From NCBI RefSeq assembly GCF_010731635.1, contig NZ_AP022583.1, forward strand, positions 1,550,001 through 1,614,000: a stretch of DNA of 64,000 bases, written 5' to 3'. Both the position numbers and the translations under genes were made by a program. The notes beneath the pieces are model-generated. The model worked only from the letters and a program-made list of their open reading frames with translations, did not search any database and had not been told where the DNA came from. Of the stretch, positions 49,001 through 59,531 are shown piece by piece. How positions within the stretch are numbered: the stretch's first letter is position 1; each line of letters starts with the position of its first letter. Source of the DNA: Mycobacterium noviomagense. Lineage in GTDB: Bacteria; Actinomycetota; Actinomycetes; Mycobacteriales; Mycobacteriaceae.

Positions 49001-49283
49001 CGTCACCGAGATCCCGAAGTTCCGCATCACCCCCGACTACACCGCCAAGAAGCAAGACACCGACACCTGGGAAGACGGCGTCAACGGCGGTCTGCTTGGC
49101 GAAACCGACCTGTTGCTGCGGGCCCATGTGATGGCGACGTACCTGTCGCGGGACTGGGGCCGTGACTGGGGTTCGCTGCGCAAGTTCGACACGATCGTCA
49201 ACGCCCAGCCCGCTGACCTGCAGCTCGGCACCGCGACCCGCAGCGGCTGGTGGTCGCCCGGGCAGATCCGGATCAAGGCGTGA
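46062..49283 (+). CDS. embB: Arabinosyltransferase EmbB, ethambutol target
   Basis: ATG 46062 gives 1073 residues, about 25 fewer than H37Rv, from a shorter N-terminus and a loop near residue 240. Catalytic aspartates are 276-277 ([10 protein letters not shown]). Met283 equals Met306 of H37Rv, and the neighbouring Ile and Leu are the type found in ethambutol-susceptible species. At the position of Gly406 this protein has Pro383 (GLRPEPII), as EmbA and EmbC do. EmbB adds branching arabinose in arabinogalactan. The gene is followed by a terminator-like hairpin and an IS element. Confidence 0.96.
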   Translation: MTLTQTEPTAPETVARDVRVTRWVATIAGLLGFLLSIATPLLPVVQTTATLTWPQHGQLNNVTAPLISQTPVAMTVTVPCAVVSSMPPQGAMLLGTAPKNGKDAALQGLFVNVTRDRVDVTDRNVVIASVPRSQVVSPQCQRIEITSSHAGTFATFVGLTDPGGHPLRSGFNDPNLRPQIVGVFTDLTGPAPPGLQFSATIDTRFSTHPTILKLAAIVVAIGSTVVALVALWRLDQLDGRRMRRLIPATWRGFTLVDATVIFAFLLWHVIGANSSDDGYILGMARVADHAGYMSNYFRWFGSPEDPFGWYYNLLALMTHVSDQSIWIRLPDLVAGLVCWLLLSREVLPRLGPAVASSKAAAWAAAMVLLTAWMPFNNGLRPEPIIAVGSLITYVLIERSMRYSRLTPAALAVVAAAFTLGIQPTGLIAVAALVAGGRPILRILVHRHRLVGTLPLVAPLLAAGFVVLTVVFADQTMATVLEATRIRSSIGPSQAWYTENLRYYYIFLPTVDGSLSRRFGFLVTALCLFTAVFIMLRRKRIPGVARGPAWRLMGVIFGTMFFLMFTPTKWVHHFGLFAAVGAAMAALTTVLVSPKVLRWSRNRMAFLAALLFVLALCFATTNGWWYVSSYGVPFNSSMPKVGGISVSTIFFVLFLLAALYASWLHFAPRDSGEGRVARALTAAPVPIAAGFMAVVFVATMVTGIVRQYPTYSNGWANLRAFVGGCGLAADVLVEPDTNAGFMPALPGNYGALGPLGGVNAIGFTPNGVPDHTVAEAIRYHPPQPGTDYDWDAPTKLKTPGINGSTVPLPYGLDPARVPLAGSYTTGAQQQSLLTSAWYQLPSPDKGHPLVVVTAAGKIAGNSVLHGHTSGQTVVLEYGKPGPDGAPVAAGRLVPYDLYGEQPKAWRNLRFARSDIPSDATAVRVVAEDLSLTPEDWIAVTPPRVPDVRSLQEYVGSSQPVLMDWAVGLAFPCQRPMLHAYGVTEIPKFRITPDYTAKKQDTDTWEDGVNGGLLGETDLLLRAHVMATYLSRDWGRDWGSLRKFDTIVNAQPADLQLGTATRSGWWSPGQIRIKA

Positions 49284-49291
49284 GTGCGGCG

Positions 49292-49316
49292 AGTGTGAAG
49301 TTGTTGCACACTTTTT
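49292..49316 (+). terminator. Terminator of the embAB transcript
   Basis: A 6-bp stem AGTGTG/CACACT with a 9-base loop is followed by a T-run (TTTTT), starting 9 bases after the embB stop. It is one of few hairpins in this window with a U-tract. Confidence 0.55.
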
Positions 49317-49326
49317 CGCGTCAGGC

Positions 49327-50756
49327 TCAAGTGATCGCTGCAACACCTTATCGGGAGGTGTTGGGGCCGAATGGGTTATCAGACGGGGTTTCGGGGTCAT
49401 GGTGTTCATCTGAGCGTCGAGTCGGCGGCTTTGGTGCGGGAGGAGTTTTGGAGGGCTGTTGGATCGGGGTTGTCGCCGACGGCGGCCGCCACGGTGGCGG
49501 GGGTGGCGGGTACCACAGGCCGAAAATGGGCCAAGGCCGCGGGATATCAGACCAATAGCAAGCACCACGGCATCCGGTATTCGCAGCAGGTCAGGGACGT
49601 ATTTTGGGAGGCGCTGCGGTCGGGGTTGACCCCGGCGCAGGCGGCGGTGGGTGCCTGCGTGTCGGAGCACACCGCGCGACGCTGGGTCGATCAGGCTGGC
49701 TACGTGCCCAGAACACCAGTTGTTGCTGATCTAGAGCCGGCCGCGGCGTCGCGGTTGTTGTCGTTTACCGAGCGGTGCCGACTCGAAGAGTTGCTGGAGG
49801 CGGGTTTCCCCCAGGCCGACATCGCGCGGCTGTTACAGCGTGACGCCTCGACGATCAGCCGGGAAAAAGCTCGAGGAGCAACCAGCTGTGGCTACCGGGC
49901 CCGGGTCGGCCAAGACGTCGTCGATGCGGCCCGGGCTCGCCCCAAGCCGCGCAAGCTGGAGTCCAACCCGGCCTTGTTGGGCGAGGTTGTGCAACGCTTG
50001 GAACAGCGGCACAGCCCCGAGCAGATCGCGGGCCGGCTGCGCGAAGATTTCCCCGACGATCCGGAGATGTGGGTGTCTCACGAGACGATCTATCAGGCCA
50101 TGTATGTGCAGCCCCGGGGGGAACTGGCCCGCCAGGTCAAGGCCGCGCTGCGCACCGGCCGGACCCAACGGAAACCTCAGGGCCGCAGCACAATCGACAC
50201 TCGGGGCCGGATCAAGGACATGATCAACATCAGTGAACGCCCGGCTGAGGCCGACGATCGTGCGATCCCGGGGCATTGGGAGGGCGACTTGATTACCGGC
50301 CAAAACCAGGCCTCCCAAATCGGCACCCTGGTCGAACGCACCACCGGGTTCGTGATGCTGCTGCACCTATCCGAGGACCGCAGCGCCGCCACCGTCGCTG
50401 AGGCGATGAGCGCGGCGATCCCGAAGATTCCCGAGGTTTTGCGTCGCTCGCTGACCTGGGACCAAGGCAAAGAGATGGCCTTGCACACCAAGATCACCGA
50501 GGCCACCGGGTTGCCGATCTACTTCTGCGACCCGCACAGCCCTTGGCAGCGCGGCACCAATGAGAACACCAATGGTTTGCTGCGCCAGTACTTCCCCAAA
50601 GGCACCGACCTGTCCTTTCACGGACCCGGGATCCTCGACAACGTCGCCGCCGAGCTCAACGCCCGCCCCCGCAAACGCTTCAACTGGCGCACCCCTGCCG
50701 AGGAACTCGATCGGCTACTCTCAGACCCGTCCGCATCTGTTGCAGCGACCGCGTGA
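49327..50756 (+). mobile_element. IS30-family-like insertion sequence
   Basis: The ends are imperfect inverted repeats: TCAAGTGATCGCTGCAACA at 49327-49345 matches the complement of 50738-50756 at 16 of 19 positions, with an exact TCGCTGCAACA core. Between them is one transposase gene. The right repeat overlaps the last codons and stop of that gene. I could not see a clear target duplication, so the exact outer borders are uncertain by a few bases. The element sits directly behind the embB terminator. Confidence 0.75.
49371..50756 (+). CDS. IS30-family transposase
   Basis: The 461-residue product has two tandem related N-terminal helix-turn-helix units (FWRAVGSGLSPTAAATVAGV and FWEALRSGLTPAQAAVGACV), a third HTH (LLEAGFPQADIARLLQRDAS) typical of IS30, and a DDE catalytic domain. 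The triad is Asp306 (GHWEGDLITG), Asp364 (TWDQGKEM) and Glu398 (GTNENTNG). The frame is intact and all catalytic residues are present, so the element may be active or recently inserted. Confidence 0.92.
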   Translation: MGYQTGFRGHGVHLSVESAALVREEFWRAVGSGLSPTAAATVAGVAGTTGRKWAKAAGYQTNSKHHGIRYSQQVRDVFWEALRSGLTPAQAAVGACVSEHTARRWVDQAGYVPRTPVVADLEPAAASRLLSFTERCRLEELLEAGFPQADIARLLQRDASTISREKARGATSCGYRARVGQDVVDAARARPKPRKLESNPALLGEVVQRLEQRHSPEQIAGRLREDFPDDPEMWVSHETIYQAMYVQPRGELARQVKAALRTGRTQRKPQGRSTIDTRGRIKDMINISERPAEADDRAIPGHWEGDLITGQNQASQIGTLVERTTGFVMLLHLSEDRSAATVAEAMSAAIPKIPEVLRRSLTWDQGKEMALHTKITEATGLPIYFCDPHSPWQRGTNENTNGLLRQYFPKGTDLSFHGPGILDNVAAELNARPRKRFNWRTPAEELDRLLSDPSASVAATA

Positions 50757-50868
50757 ATCCAAGCGCGATTTGCATGCCATAACTTCCCACTCGAGCAGGC
50801 GATTCGTGCTCGCCGGCGGCGGGTAGCCCGAAATAGGACCGCATCCGTCGAGCGAATGGAGGTGCCCG

Positions 50869-50997
50869 GTGCGCGCTGAAGAAGGCGACGAAAGTGTGAA
50901 GGACTTTGCCGACGAAGCCCGGGACGCCAAGAAGGAACTTAGGGAGTCCACCGAGACCGGCAAGAAGGTGCAGAAACAGTCCGAAACCTCCGACTGA
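50869..50997 (+). CDS. Very small charged protein, function unknown
   Basis: A GGAGGT ribosome binding site lies six bases before GTG 50869, which opens a 42-residue frame rich in Glu, Lys and Asp (SVKDFADEARDAKKELREST, then KKVQKQSE). It looks like one amphipathic helix with no signal peptide. I do not recognise a family; the good ribosome binding site and codon use suggest it is real. Confidence 0.55.
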   Translation: MRAEEGDESVKDFADEARDAKKELRESTETGKKVQKQSETSD

Positions 50998-51224
50998 CGT
51001 TTCATCGAGGCAGCCGCGAGCGGGCGCAACTGACGGCTGACGGGCTGACCGCCAAGTACATCGACTACCCCAGCGCGCAGCGGGCCGCCCTGCAGATGCT
51101 CGGTCTGGGCCGGGTGGGACGTTCGCCGGGCCCGCTCGCAGCCGACATTCGGTTTAGCTTCCCGAGCGTGGTCTATACGTACTGGCATTCGAGCCGACAA
51201 ACGATTGCCGAGAAGGTGGAGTCG

Positions 51225-51743
51225 ATGCGCAAACTGACTCGCGGTGTGGTGTCACCGACGGCCATCGCACTGGTCATGGTCATGGCGGCACCTTTGGTGA
51301 ATACCACCGGAACCGTTTTGGCTGCTCCGTCGGGCGATGGGACGCGGGTTGCGCTCAGCAATGCTCTGCGCCGATGCGACGGCAGCAGGATCGACGGCGC
51401 GACGCCGTCACAGCCGGCCTACGCTACGGCCGACACGCTGATACGTACTGGTGCGAACTCCGTCGTCGCGGACGTGCAACTGGTGGACACTCAGTCGCCC
51501 GGCACCCACTACGACGTCGGGCTGATCGAGGTACCGCGGCCGTCGTGGTCGACGTGTGGTCCCGGGGATCCGGGTACGGCGTTCGGCGGCCTGGACACCG
51601 ACGCGGGCGGACGCGGTGCCACCACCCTGCAGGCCGGCATTCAGCCGGGAGCCACCGGCGTCTGGGTAGTCGTTCAGCGGCCGAACCCAAAGTCCCAAAC
51701 GCCGACCGAGTACTACACCTCCGACTTTGTGGCGCCGATTTAA
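51225..51743 (+). CDS. Secreted protein of unknown function
   Basis: ATG 51225 after AAGGTGGAG gives 172 residues with a classical signal peptide (basic MRKLTRG, hydrophobic core VSPTAIALVMVMAAPLV, cleavage near VLAAPSG). The mature part has two cysteines (RRCDGS and STCGPG) and many Gly/Thr. The frame is open further upstream to about 51030 (LTADGLTAKYIDYPSAQRAA), which could be a gene remnant; I see no good start there. The region 50998-51224 otherwise holds only the promoter. Confidence 0.7.
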   Translation: MRKLTRGVVSPTAIALVMVMAAPLVNTTGTVLAAPSGDGTRVALSNALRRCDGSRIDGATPSQPAYATADTLIRTGANSVVADVQLVDTQSPGTHYDVGLIEVPRPSWSTCGPGDPGTAFGGLDTDAGGRGATTLQAGIQPGATGVWVVVQRPNPKSQTPTEYYTSDFVAPI

Positions 51744-51755
51744 GCCACTCATCGG

Positions 51756-52622
51756 ATGTGTGAGGGATCGCTACGGGTTCGCTTCCCGGCGCTGGTTGGT
51801 GCACTGGCGGTTGCGTGCACTGGCCACTCGGCGACGAAGACTTCGCCACCGCCCAAGCCCGTCGACTACGTCGCCATGGGCGACTCCGCCGCTGCCGCGC
51901 CCAAAGTACCCGACCCCGCGCCGCCGCCCGGTTGCCAGAAGTCGACAAACGACTACCCGTCGGTCCTCACCCGGCGGATAACGCCGGCCCGTTTCACCGA
52001 CGTCACCTGCAGCGGCGCGGCCACCGAAGACATCACCGGTCAGGAACAGTTGACGTCCAGCGGCCCGGTGCCGCCGCAGATCGACGCCGTGACTTCGGAA
52101 ACCACTTTGGTCACTATTACGATCGGGGGCAACGACGTTGGGCTGGCCTCCGAAGCGTCGCAATGCAGAGCAACGTCGATCAATGCGCCGCCGTGCGCCG
52201 ACAAATTCGTCACCGGTGGTGTGGACCGGATCTCTGCCGCGATCACCGCACACGTGCCGGTATGGGCGGCGATGATCGACGACGTCCGCGCCAAAGCCGC
52301 GGGCGCACGGATCATCCTGGTGGGCTACCTAACGTATATCCGGCCCGGTGGCTGCTTTCCCGACGAGCCCGTTACCCCGAAGGACGCCGACTACTTCCAG
52401 TCAAAACTCAACGAACTCGACGACCGGCAAAAGCAACTGGCCGTCGACAAGCACATCGACTTCTTCGACACCCGGCCGCTGTCCGTCGGCCATGACATGT
52501 GCGCGCCACCCGATCAGCGCTACGTCGAGGGCTTCATCGCCGTGCACCCCGCTGCGCCGTTGCACCCCAACGCGATGGGCGCCGCCGCGGTCGGCAACGC
52601 GCTGGCCGACTACCTCCGCTAA
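51756..52622 (+). CDS. SGNH/GDSL-type secreted lipase-like lipoprotein
   Basis: The 288-residue product has a short signal with a lipobox-like end (ALAVACTG). An SGNH-hydrolase domain follows: block I VAMGDSAAAAP with the nucleophile Ser, block III ITIGGNDVGLA, and block V HPNAMGAAAVG with the catalytic His. This is the SEST/Rv0518-like esterase layout with paired cysteines. It probably hydrolyses lipid or glycan esters in the envelope. It starts 12 bases after the secreted-protein gene. Confidence 0.85.
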   Translation: MCEGSLRVRFPALVGALAVACTGHSATKTSPPPKPVDYVAMGDSAAAAPKVPDPAPPPGCQKSTNDYPSVLTRRITPARFTDVTCSGAATEDITGQEQLTSSGPVPPQIDAVTSETTLVTITIGGNDVGLASEASQCRATSINAPPCADKFVTGGVDRISAAITAHVPVWAAMIDDVRAKAAGARIILVGYLTYIRPGGCFPDEPVTPKDADYFQSKLNELDDRQKQLAVDKHIDFFDTRPLSVGHDMCAPPDQRYVEGFIAVHPAAPLHPNAMGAAAVGNALADYLR

Positions 52623-52627
52623 GTGGT

Positions 52628-52689
52628 GGCGAGCAGACGCAAAAGCCCCTCATTTCGGCACGAAATGGGGGCTTTTGCGTCTGCTCGCC
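52628..52689. terminator. Long hairpin terminator between convergent genes, copy 2 of the repeated stem
   Basis: Arms GCGAGCAGACGCAAAAGCCC and the complement are perfect, extended by CATTTCG/CGAAATG around a 4-base loop. The outer arm is the same sequence as at 16189-16248, again between convergent genes. Confidence 0.8.
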
Positions 52690-52690
52690 C

Positions 52691-54241
52691 TTAGATCGGG
52701 ATCAGGGCGTGCTTACGCTGGACGTGCTGAACTTGCTTGTCGCGCAACAGGTGCAGGGCTCGACGCAGCAGTAGCCGGGTCTGGTGCGGCTCGATGACCG
52801 CGTCGATGAACCCGCGCTCGGCGGCGATCCACGGGGTGGCCATGTTGAGGTTGTAGTTCTCGATGAAGCTCTGCCGAATCGCCTGCGCCTCAGGCGCGTT
52901 CGGGTCGGGGAAGCGTTTCATCAGCAGCTGCGCCGCACCCTCGGCGCCGATCACCGCGATCCGCGCCGTCGGCCACGCGAAGTTCAAGTCCGCGGTCAGC
53001 TGCTTGGACCCCATCACCGCGTACGCGCCGCCGTAGGACTTGCGCACGGTGATCGTAACCTTCGGCACGTCAGCTTCCACCGTCGCGTACAGGAAACGGC
53101 CACCGCGCTTGATGATTCCGCGCTTCTCCTGCTCGGCACCGGGTAAGAAGCCCGGGGTGTCGACGACGAAGATCAGCGGCAGGTTCATCGTGTCGCAGAA
53201 CCGGATGAACCGCGCCGCCTTGTCCGAGGCCTCGTTGTCGATCGACCCGCCGAGTTCCATCGGCTGGTTGGCGACCACGCCGACCGGACGCCCGTCGACC
53301 CGGGCGAAACCGGTGATGATCGACGGCCCGGCTTGCGCTGCGACGTCGAGGAAGTCGCCGTCGTCGAAGAGCCGCAGCAGGATCTCGTGCATGTCGTAGG
53401 CCGTGTTGTCGTTGTCCGGCACGATCGCATCCAGCTCGAGATCGTGCGGGGTGATCTCGGGCTCCAGGCCGGGATTGACGATCGGCGGCTCGTCGAAGCA
53501 GTTGGACGGCAGGAACGACAGAAAGTCACGCACGTACTGAAACGCTGCGGCTTCGGAGTCGACGACCTGATGGATGTTGCCGTAACGGGCCTGGGCATCG
53601 GCGCCGCCGAGCTCGTCGAGTGTGACGTCTTCGCCGGTGACTTCCTTGATCACGTCGGGACCGGTGACGAACATGTAGCCCTGGTCGCGCACTGCCACGA
53701 TCAGGTCGTCCTCGATCGGTGAATACACTGCTCCCCCAGCGCATTTGCCGAAGATCAGCGAGATCTGGGGAACCAGGCCGGTCAGCCGTTCGTGGCGGGC
53801 ACCAAGTTCGGCGTACCACGCCAGCGAGGTGACCGCGTCCTGGATGCGCGCGCCGCCGGAGTCGTTGATGCCGATGATCGGGCAGGCGACCTTCGCGCAC
53901 CACTCCATGAGGTGAGCGACTTTGCGGCCAAACATTTCTCCGACCGTGCCGCCGAACACGGTCTGGTCGTGGGAGAACACGCCGACCGGGCGCCCGTTGA
54001 TGGTGCCGTGCCCGGTGACGACGCCGTCGCCGAACAACGCGTTGGGGTCACCCGGGGTGCGGCACAGCGCGCCGGTCTCCAGGAAGCTGCCCGGGTCGAG
54101 CAGCGCGTGGATGCGCGCGCGGGCGCTCGGGATGCCCTTCTTGTCGCGTTTGGCGGCAGCCTTCTCTCCACCGGGCTCCTTGGCCAGTTCCAGCTTTTCG
54201 CGGAGTTCAGCCAGTAGCTCGGCGGTGGTCTTCGTGCTCAC
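52691..54241 (-). CDS. accD4: Acyl-CoA carboxylase beta subunit AccD4
   Basis: GTG 54241 ([20 protein letters not shown]) gives 516 residues; the longer frame upstream overlaps pks13. The carboxyltransferase fold has two crotonase-like halves with [37 protein letters not shown] and [11 protein letters not shown] plus the acyl-pocket [10 protein letters not shown]. AccD4, with AccA3, carboxylates the meromycolate partner fatty acid for condensation by Pks13. Its start overlaps the pks13 stop (GTGA), so the two are co-translated. Confidence 0.96.
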   Translation of the reverse strand: MSTKTTAELLAELREKLELAKEPGGEKAAAKRDKKGIPSARARIHALLDPGSFLETGALCRTPGDPNALFGDGVVTGHGTINGRPVGVFSHDQTVFGGTVGEMFGRKVAHLMEWCAKVACPIIGINDSGGARIQDAVTSLAWYAELGARHERLTGLVPQISLIFGKCAGGAVYSPIEDDLIVAVRDQGYMFVTGPDVIKEVTGEDVTLDELGGADAQARYGNIHQVVDSEAAAFQYVRDFLSFLPSNCFDEPPIVNPGLEPEITPHDLELDAIVPDNDNTAYDMHEILLRLFDDGDFLDVAAQAGPSIITGFARVDGRPVGVVANQPMELGGSIDNEASDKAARFIRFCDTMNLPLIFVVDTPGFLPGAEQEKRGIIKRGGRFLYATVEADVPKVTITVRKSYGGAYAVMGSKQLTADLNFAWPTARIAVIGAEGAAQLLMKRFPDPNAPEAQAIRQSFIENYNLNMATPWIAAERGFIDAVIEPHQTRLLLRRALHLLRDKQVQHVQRKHALIPI

Positions 54242-57200
54242 TTGCGGGCCCTCTGTTCGGCTTCGATCCTGCCCAGCGCCTCGGTCATATGCGCTCCCAC
54301 CTTCGCAATGTACGGCTCGTCGATGGCCTGGATGTGCTCGCCACCGATGTGCACGATCTCCAGGTCGGACACGTATTCGCCCCAGCCGCCGTCGGGCTGG
54401 CGGATGCCGTAGCGCGGCTCGAACATGATCGCGTCGTCGTGGTAGCGGTCGGCCATGTACAGCGTGACGTGACCGTCGTACGGCTGGATCTGCACGGTGT
54501 CCAGCGCCCGGTTGTCCAGGTACGACGTGCGCTGGTGCTCGATGATCCCGCCGGGGATCTGCACGCCGCTGGCCCTGACCGCATCGAGCACGAATTTCAC
54601 CTGGCCCTCGTCGTCGAGCTGCTCGAGCTGCTCGTACGGGATCTCGGGGATCGTCACGTTGAAGTTCCGTTCGGCGAAGCGGGCGTAGCGATCCCAGCGC
54701 TTGCGGATCTCCTCCTTGGTCTGCGGGATCTCCTCGCCCGGGCGCACGGTGTCGATCAGCCCGACGAACGGCACGTTGCAACCTAGCCGCTTCAGGCCGA
54801 CCGCGCAGGCGTAGGCCAGCGCGCCGCCCAGCGACCAGCCCGCGAGGATGAACGGCCCGTCGCCCTGCATCTGCACCAGCTTGGGCACGTAGCGCATCGC
54901 GCGTTCCTCGATGCTGCCCTCGACCCGCTCGAAGCCGTACATCGGTGTGTCGGCCGGCAGCCGGTTGAGCAGCGGCTCGTACACCACCGTCGACCCGCCG
55001 GCCGGGTGGAACACGAACACCGGGATCTTTGAGGAGCCCTCGGGCCGGGCCCGCAGGGTGCGGACGAACCCGTCGACCTGCCCGGCCTCCAGGTGCTCAC
55101 GCACCTTTTCGGCCAGCGCCTCGATGGTCTCGGCGGATTTGACGTCCTCGGCGGTGATCGGCCCGTCGGCGCGCTCGGCCAGGCGCTGCGCCATCTTTTC
55201 GGCGGCGGCGTCATCGAGCTTGGGCAGCGGATTGAAGATGCCGCCCGGTGACTTGCCGGTGACGATCGCCCACGTCGCGAACGTGACCCGCTCCGCGGCG
55301 TCGCGCGGCGGCACGTCAGAACCGAGCGCCTCGGCGACGGCCTGCTGGTTGAGCGCTGAGGCGTCCGCCGACTTCGCCGGGCCCGCAGGCTGATCCGACG
55401 GCGGCGGTGGCGGCACATCGGCGGCAGGCGCCGACGGCTGCTCCGCCTGAGTTTCCGGCGGCGCTTGCGGATCCGGCGCCGGTGCCGCCGCGGTGGTCGG
55501 CGTCGCGCCGCTGAGCAGCCGCGCCTGTTCCTCGGCGATCTCCTCGGCGCTCTTGGTCCGCTGGTACTCGTGGAGCTGCTGCACCTCGTCTCGGTGCTCG
55601 ACCGCGTACTCGATCAGCTTCGCGACGTTGTAGAGGTTGGCGTCCCGCACGGCCTGCAGCTGGATGGGCGGCAAGTCGAAGTCGTACTCGACGCGGTTCT
55701 TGATCCGCACGGCCATCAGCGAGTCCAGGCCGAGCTCGATCAGCGGCACCTCCCACGGGAGGTCTTCCGGCTCGTATCCCATGGCCGCCGAGACGATGGT
55801 GGCCAGCCGGTCGTGGATGGTCTCACCGGAATCCGGCGACCACTTGGTGAAACCGGCCGGCATGTTGCGCAAAGTCAAACTGTCCTGCAGGGTTTCGGCT
55901 TCGTGCTCTTCCTCGACAGGGGCCGACGGCGCAGTCACTGTCGAGGCGATGGCCGAGCCGGCACCGACCGCCATCGGCAACACCGCCGCTTGACCGCTAC
56001 GGCTCACCAGGGCGTCGTAGACCAAGGTGAACGACTCGTCGATGCGGGCATGCACCTGTACCGACGCCCCACCGGGATGCCGGGTCAGCGTCGTCACCAG
56101 CCGGGCCCCCTCGCCGGGCACCGCCCGCTGCTCAGATGCGACCAGCTGCGCGTCCGGAAGCACTTGCGCCGCAGCCGCTCTCACCAACGCGGCCAGATCC
56201 GTCTCACCACCGCGCGGCGCGTACTCCCACACATGGCGGCCGTCGGGCAGTCCGACGTGGGTGCCGGGCATGATCACCGAGCCGTCGCCGGAGAAGCGCG
56301 CATCCAGCCAGTGCTCTTTGCGCTTGAACCGCGTCGGCGGAATGTTTGCAAAATCTTCGGGGCCTCCGGCCCCAGACGCGCGGGTGAACAGGGTGCGCAT
56401 GTCGAGGTCGTGGCCGTGCACGTATAGCTGGGCCATCGCCTGCGTCATCGAGTCGACCTCGTCCTGCTTGCGCGCCAGCGTTGGAATCAGTTGCGCGTCA
56501 GGCAAACCCGCAGCGGCCGTGGTCAAGCCCACCTGCATCAGCGCGACCGGGTTGGGCGCAAGCTCCAGGAACGTGGTGTGCCCGTTGTCGACGGCGTTGC
56601 GGATGCCGTGGGTGAAGTAGACCGAATGCCGCAGGCCCTTCTTCCAGTAGTCGACGTCGTGGATGGTCTCGCCGGGTTTGATGTAGCGGCCCTCGTGCAC
56701 GGTGGAGAAGTAGCCGATCGTGATGGGATGCGGCTCTATGCCTTGCAATTCGGCGGACAGCTCACCGAGCAGCGGGTCCATCTGCGAGGTGTGGCTGGCG
56801 CCCTTGGTCTGGAACTTGCGGGCGAACTTGCCCTCTTTTTCGCAGCGCTCGATGATCGCGTCGACTTGCGCCGGGGGCCCGCCGATGACGGTCTGGTTGG
56901 GAGCGGCGTAGACGCACACCTCCAGGTCCGGGAAGTCGGAGAACACCGTCTTGATCTCGTCGGCCGAGTATTCGACGAGCGCCATCAGCCGGATGTACTC
57001 GCCGAACAGCATCGCCTCGCCCTCGCCCATCAGGTGCGAGCGCGAGCAGATCGCGCGGGTGGCGTCGGCCAGCGACAGCCCGCCGGCGAAGTAGGCCGCG
57101 GCCGCCTCACCGAGCGACTGGCCCACCACCGCGGCCGGCCGAGCGCCGTGGTGCTTGAGCAGCTCACCGAGCGCGACCTGGATCGCGAAGATCGTGACCT

Positions 57201-59526
57201 GGGTGGTCTCGATGCCGTAATCCACAGAGTCGTCGAGGATCATCTCGACGATCGAGTAGCCGCGCTCGAATTGCACGTACGCGTCGACCTTGTCGATCCA
57301 CTCGGCGAACACGGGGTTGCGCAAATACAGGTTCTTGGCCATCTTGCGGTGCTGGGCACCGAAGCCGGCCAGCACCCACACCGGCCCGCTGGTGACCGGC
57401 CCGTCGGCGGCATACACGTTCGGCGCCTGCTTGCCCTCGGCGACCGCGCGAAGACCCTTGATGGCCTCCTCATGAGTGCGGGCCAGCACCACCGCACGCG
57501 AACGACCGTGGTTGCGCCGCGACAGCGCCCGCCCGATCGACTCCAGCGACGACGCCTGTCCTTCAGGGCTTTCCATCCAGTCGGCCAGCTCCGCAGCGGC
57601 CAACTTCTTGCGCGAGGTCAAAAACGCCGAAATGGCAAGCGGCACAAGCGGAGTCGGCGGCTCAGAAGCAGCGAGTTCCTGCAGAGCAACCTCTTTGAGC
57701 CGCTTCGCCTCGTCGGTCAGCCCGGGCAGTTCGGGCTCCTCGAATGCGGCCGGATGCTCCTCGATGAACCCGCCGAACTCGTCGAAGCGGCCCTCCGCGG
57801 GGGCGACCGTCTCTGGTTGTCCGTTGGTCTGCGCCTTGTCTTCCGGCTCGGTCTCAGGCTCGTCGCGCTCCACGACATCGCGGGGAAGCACCTCACGCAA
57901 CACCATGTGCGCGTTCGCGCCGCCGAATCCGAAGCTCGACACCCCGGCAATCGCGTACCCGCTGTAGCGCGGCCAGTCGCTGACCGTGTCAGCGACCTTC
58001 AGGCGCACCGCGTTGAAGTCGATGTGCGGGTTTGGCCCGGCGTAGTTGATCGACGGCGGCAGCTTGTCGTGATGCAGCGCCAGCACCACCTTGGCCAGGC
58101 TGGCCACCCCGGCCGCTGATTCCAGGTGTCCGATGTTGGTTTTCACCGCGCCCAGCAGCGCCGGCTTGTCGGCGGGGCGACCCTTGCCGACGACGCGGCC
58201 CAGCGCCTCGGCCTCGATCGGGTCGCCGAGGATGGTGCCGGTGCCGTGCGCCTCGATGTAGTCGACGGTGCGCGGATTGATGCCGGCGTCCTTGTAGGCG
58301 CGGCGCAGCACGTCGGCCTGCGCGTCGGGGTTGGGGATCAGCAGACCGGACGAGCGCCCGTCGTGGTTGACCGCGCTGCCGGCGATCACGGCGAGAATCT
58401 GGTCGCCGTCGCGGCGGGCGTCGTCGACCCGCTTGAGCACCAGCATGCCGGCGCCTTCAGAGCGGGTGTAGCCGTCGGCGTCGGAGGAGAACGACTTGAT
58501 CCGACCGTCGGGCGCCAGCACCCCGCCGACCTCGTCGAACCCGACCGTGATCACCGGGGTGACCAGCGCGTTCACCCCGCCCGCGACGGCCACGTCGCAC
58601 TCGCCGCTGCGCAGCGCCTGTACCGCCTGGTGGGCGGCGACCAGCGAGCTCGAGCACGCGGTGTCCACAGCCACCGACGGCCCGTGGAAGTCGTAGAAGT
58701 AGGACACCCGGTTGGCGATGATCGAGTGGGCGTTGCCGGTGATCGCGTACGGGTGGGTGACCGTCGGGTCAGACATCGCCAAAAAGGCGTAGTCGGTGAC
58801 CGAGGCGCCGATGAACACCCCGACCGCCTCGCCGCGCAGGCTCGAGGCCGGGATGCGAGCGTGCTCCAGCGCCTCCCACGTCAGCTCCAACGCCAGGCGC
58901 TGCTGCGGGTCGATGTTGTCGGCCTCGGTCTTCGACAGCGCGAAGAACTCCGAGTCGAAGCCCTTGATGTCTTTGAGGTAGCCGCCGCGGGTGCGCGCCT
59001 TGGCGACCCGCTCGGCGATGCGCGGCTCGTCGAGGAACTCCGACCAGCGGCCCTCAGGCGGGTCGGTGATCGCGTCGCGGCCCTCCAGCAACGCCTGCCA
59101 GGTTTCCTCCGGGGCGTCCATGTCGCCGGGGAAACGGGTGGCCAGCCCCACCACCGCGATGTCGACTCGGTCGGTTGGCGCCAGGCGCGACCAGTCCTCG
59201 TCGTCGTCGGCCGCTGCGATCTCGGGTTCGCCCTCGACGATGTAGGTGGCCAGCGACTCGATGGTCGGGTGCTGGAACGCCACGGTGGCCGACAGGGTGA
59301 CCCCGGTGCGGTCTTCGATGTCGGCGGCCATCGCCACGGCGTCGCGCGACGACAGACCTAGCTCCACCATGGGGATGGATTCGTCGATGGAGTCCGGCGA
59401 CTTGCCGGTCGCGTGGCCCACCCACTCGCGCAGCCACCGCCGCATCTCGGCGACTGTCATATCGGTGCGCGCAGAAGGGGTTTCGGCTGCCGGGGTCTCT
59501 TGCGTGTCGATGTCGGTGTCGGGCAT
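54238..59526 (-). CDS. pks13: Mycolic acid condensing polyketide synthase Pks13
   Basis: The 1762-residue enzyme has the Pks13 order: N-terminal ACP (Ser60 in LGLSS), KS with Cys291 (VDTACSSS), AT ([10 protein letters not shown], about residue 805), a second ACP ([11 protein letters not shown], about 1295), a Pro/Ala linker and a thioesterase with Ser1565 (GWSLGG), Asp1592 and His1731. It condenses the activated meromycolic chain with a carboxyacyl-CoA to form the 3-oxo mycolate, and the thioesterase transfers it to trehalose. It lies between fadD32 (5-base gap) and accD4 (4-base overlap), the conserved mycolate operon. Confidence 0.97.
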   Translation of the reverse strand: MPDTDIDTQETPAAETPSARTDMTVAEMRRWLREWVGHATGKSPDSIDESIPMVELGLSSRDAVAMAADIEDRTGVTLSATVAFQHPTIESLATYIVEGEPEIAAADDDEDWSRLAPTDRVDIAVVGLATRFPGDMDAPEETWQALLEGRDAITDPPEGRWSEFLDEPRIAERVAKARTRGGYLKDIKGFDSEFFALSKTEADNIDPQQRLALELTWEALEHARIPASSLRGEAVGVFIGASVTDYAFLAMSDPTVTHPYAITGNAHSIIANRVSYFYDFHGPSVAVDTACSSSLVAAHQAVQALRSGECDVAVAGGVNALVTPVITVGFDEVGGVLAPDGRIKSFSSDADGYTRSEGAGMLVLKRVDDARRDGDQILAVIAGSAVNHDGRSSGLLIPNPDAQADVLRRAYKDAGINPRTVDYIEAHGTGTILGDPIEAEALGRVVGKGRPADKPALLGAVKTNIGHLESAAGVASLAKVVLALHHDKLPPSINYAGPNPHIDFNAVRLKVADTVSDWPRYSGYAIAGVSSFGFGGANAHMVLREVLPRDVVERDEPETEPEDKAQTNGQPETVAPAEGRFDEFGGFIEEHPAAFEEPELPGLTDEAKRLKEVALQELAASEPPTPLVPLAISAFLTSRKKLAAAELADWMESPEGQASSLESIGRALSRRNHGRSRAVVLARTHEEAIKGLRAVAEGKQAPNVYAADGPVTSGPVWVLAGFGAQHRKMAKNLYLRNPVFAEWIDKVDAYVQFERGYSIVEMILDDSVDYGIETTQVTIFAIQVALGELLKHHGARPAAVVGQSLGEAAAAYFAGGLSLADATRAICSRSHLMGEGEAMLFGEYIRLMALVEYSADEIKTVFSDFPDLEVCVYAAPNQTVIGGPPAQVDAIIERCEKEGKFARKFQTKGASHTSQMDPLLGELSAELQGIEPHPITIGYFSTVHEGRYIKPGETIHDVDYWKKGLRHSVYFTHGIRNAVDNGHTTFLELAPNPVALMQVGLTTAAAGLPDAQLIPTLARKQDEVDSMTQAMAQLYVHGHDLDMRTLFTRASGAGGPEDFANIPPTRFKRKEHWLDARFSGDGSVIMPGTHVGLPDGRHVWEYAPRGGETDLAALVRAAAAQVLPDAQLVASEQRAVPGEGARLVTTLTRHPGGASVQVHARIDESFTLVYDALVSRSGQAAVLPMAVGAGSAIASTVTAPSAPVEEEHEAETLQDSLTLRNMPAGFTKWSPDSGETIHDRLATIVSAAMGYEPEDLPWEVPLIELGLDSLMAVRIKNRVEYDFDLPPIQLQAVRDANLYNVAKLIEYAVEHRDEVQQLHEYQRTKSAEEIAEEQARLLSGATPTTAAAPAPDPQAPPETQAEQPSAPAADVPPPPPSDQPAGPAKSADASALNQQAVAEALGSDVPPRDAAERVTFATWAIVTGKSPGGIFNPLPKLDDAAAEKMAQRLAERADGPITAEDVKSAETIEALAEKVREHLEAGQVDGFVRTLRARPEGSSKIPVFVFHPAGGSTVVYEPLLNRLPADTPMYGFERVEGSIEERAMRYVPKLVQMQGDGPFILAGWSLGGALAYACAVGLKRLGCNVPFVGLIDTVRPGEEIPQTKEEIRKRWDRYARFAERNFNVTIPEIPYEQLEQLDDEGQVKFVLDAVRASGVQIPGGIIEHQRTSYLDNRALDTVQIQPYDGHVTLYMADRYHDDAIMFEPRYGIRQPDGGWGEYVSDLEIVHIGGEHIQAIDEPYIAKVGAHMTEALGRIEAEQRARK

Positions 59527-59531
59527 GCTCG

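Noticed and set aside
54242..54781. N-terminal extension of AccD4
   Set aside because: It overlaps the pks13 thioesterase in another frame, and AccD4 length is normal from GTG 54241.
56491..59361. Several long plus-strand frames antisense to pks13
   Set aside because: They mirror the PKS reading frame at GC-rich third positions and show no recognisable domains.
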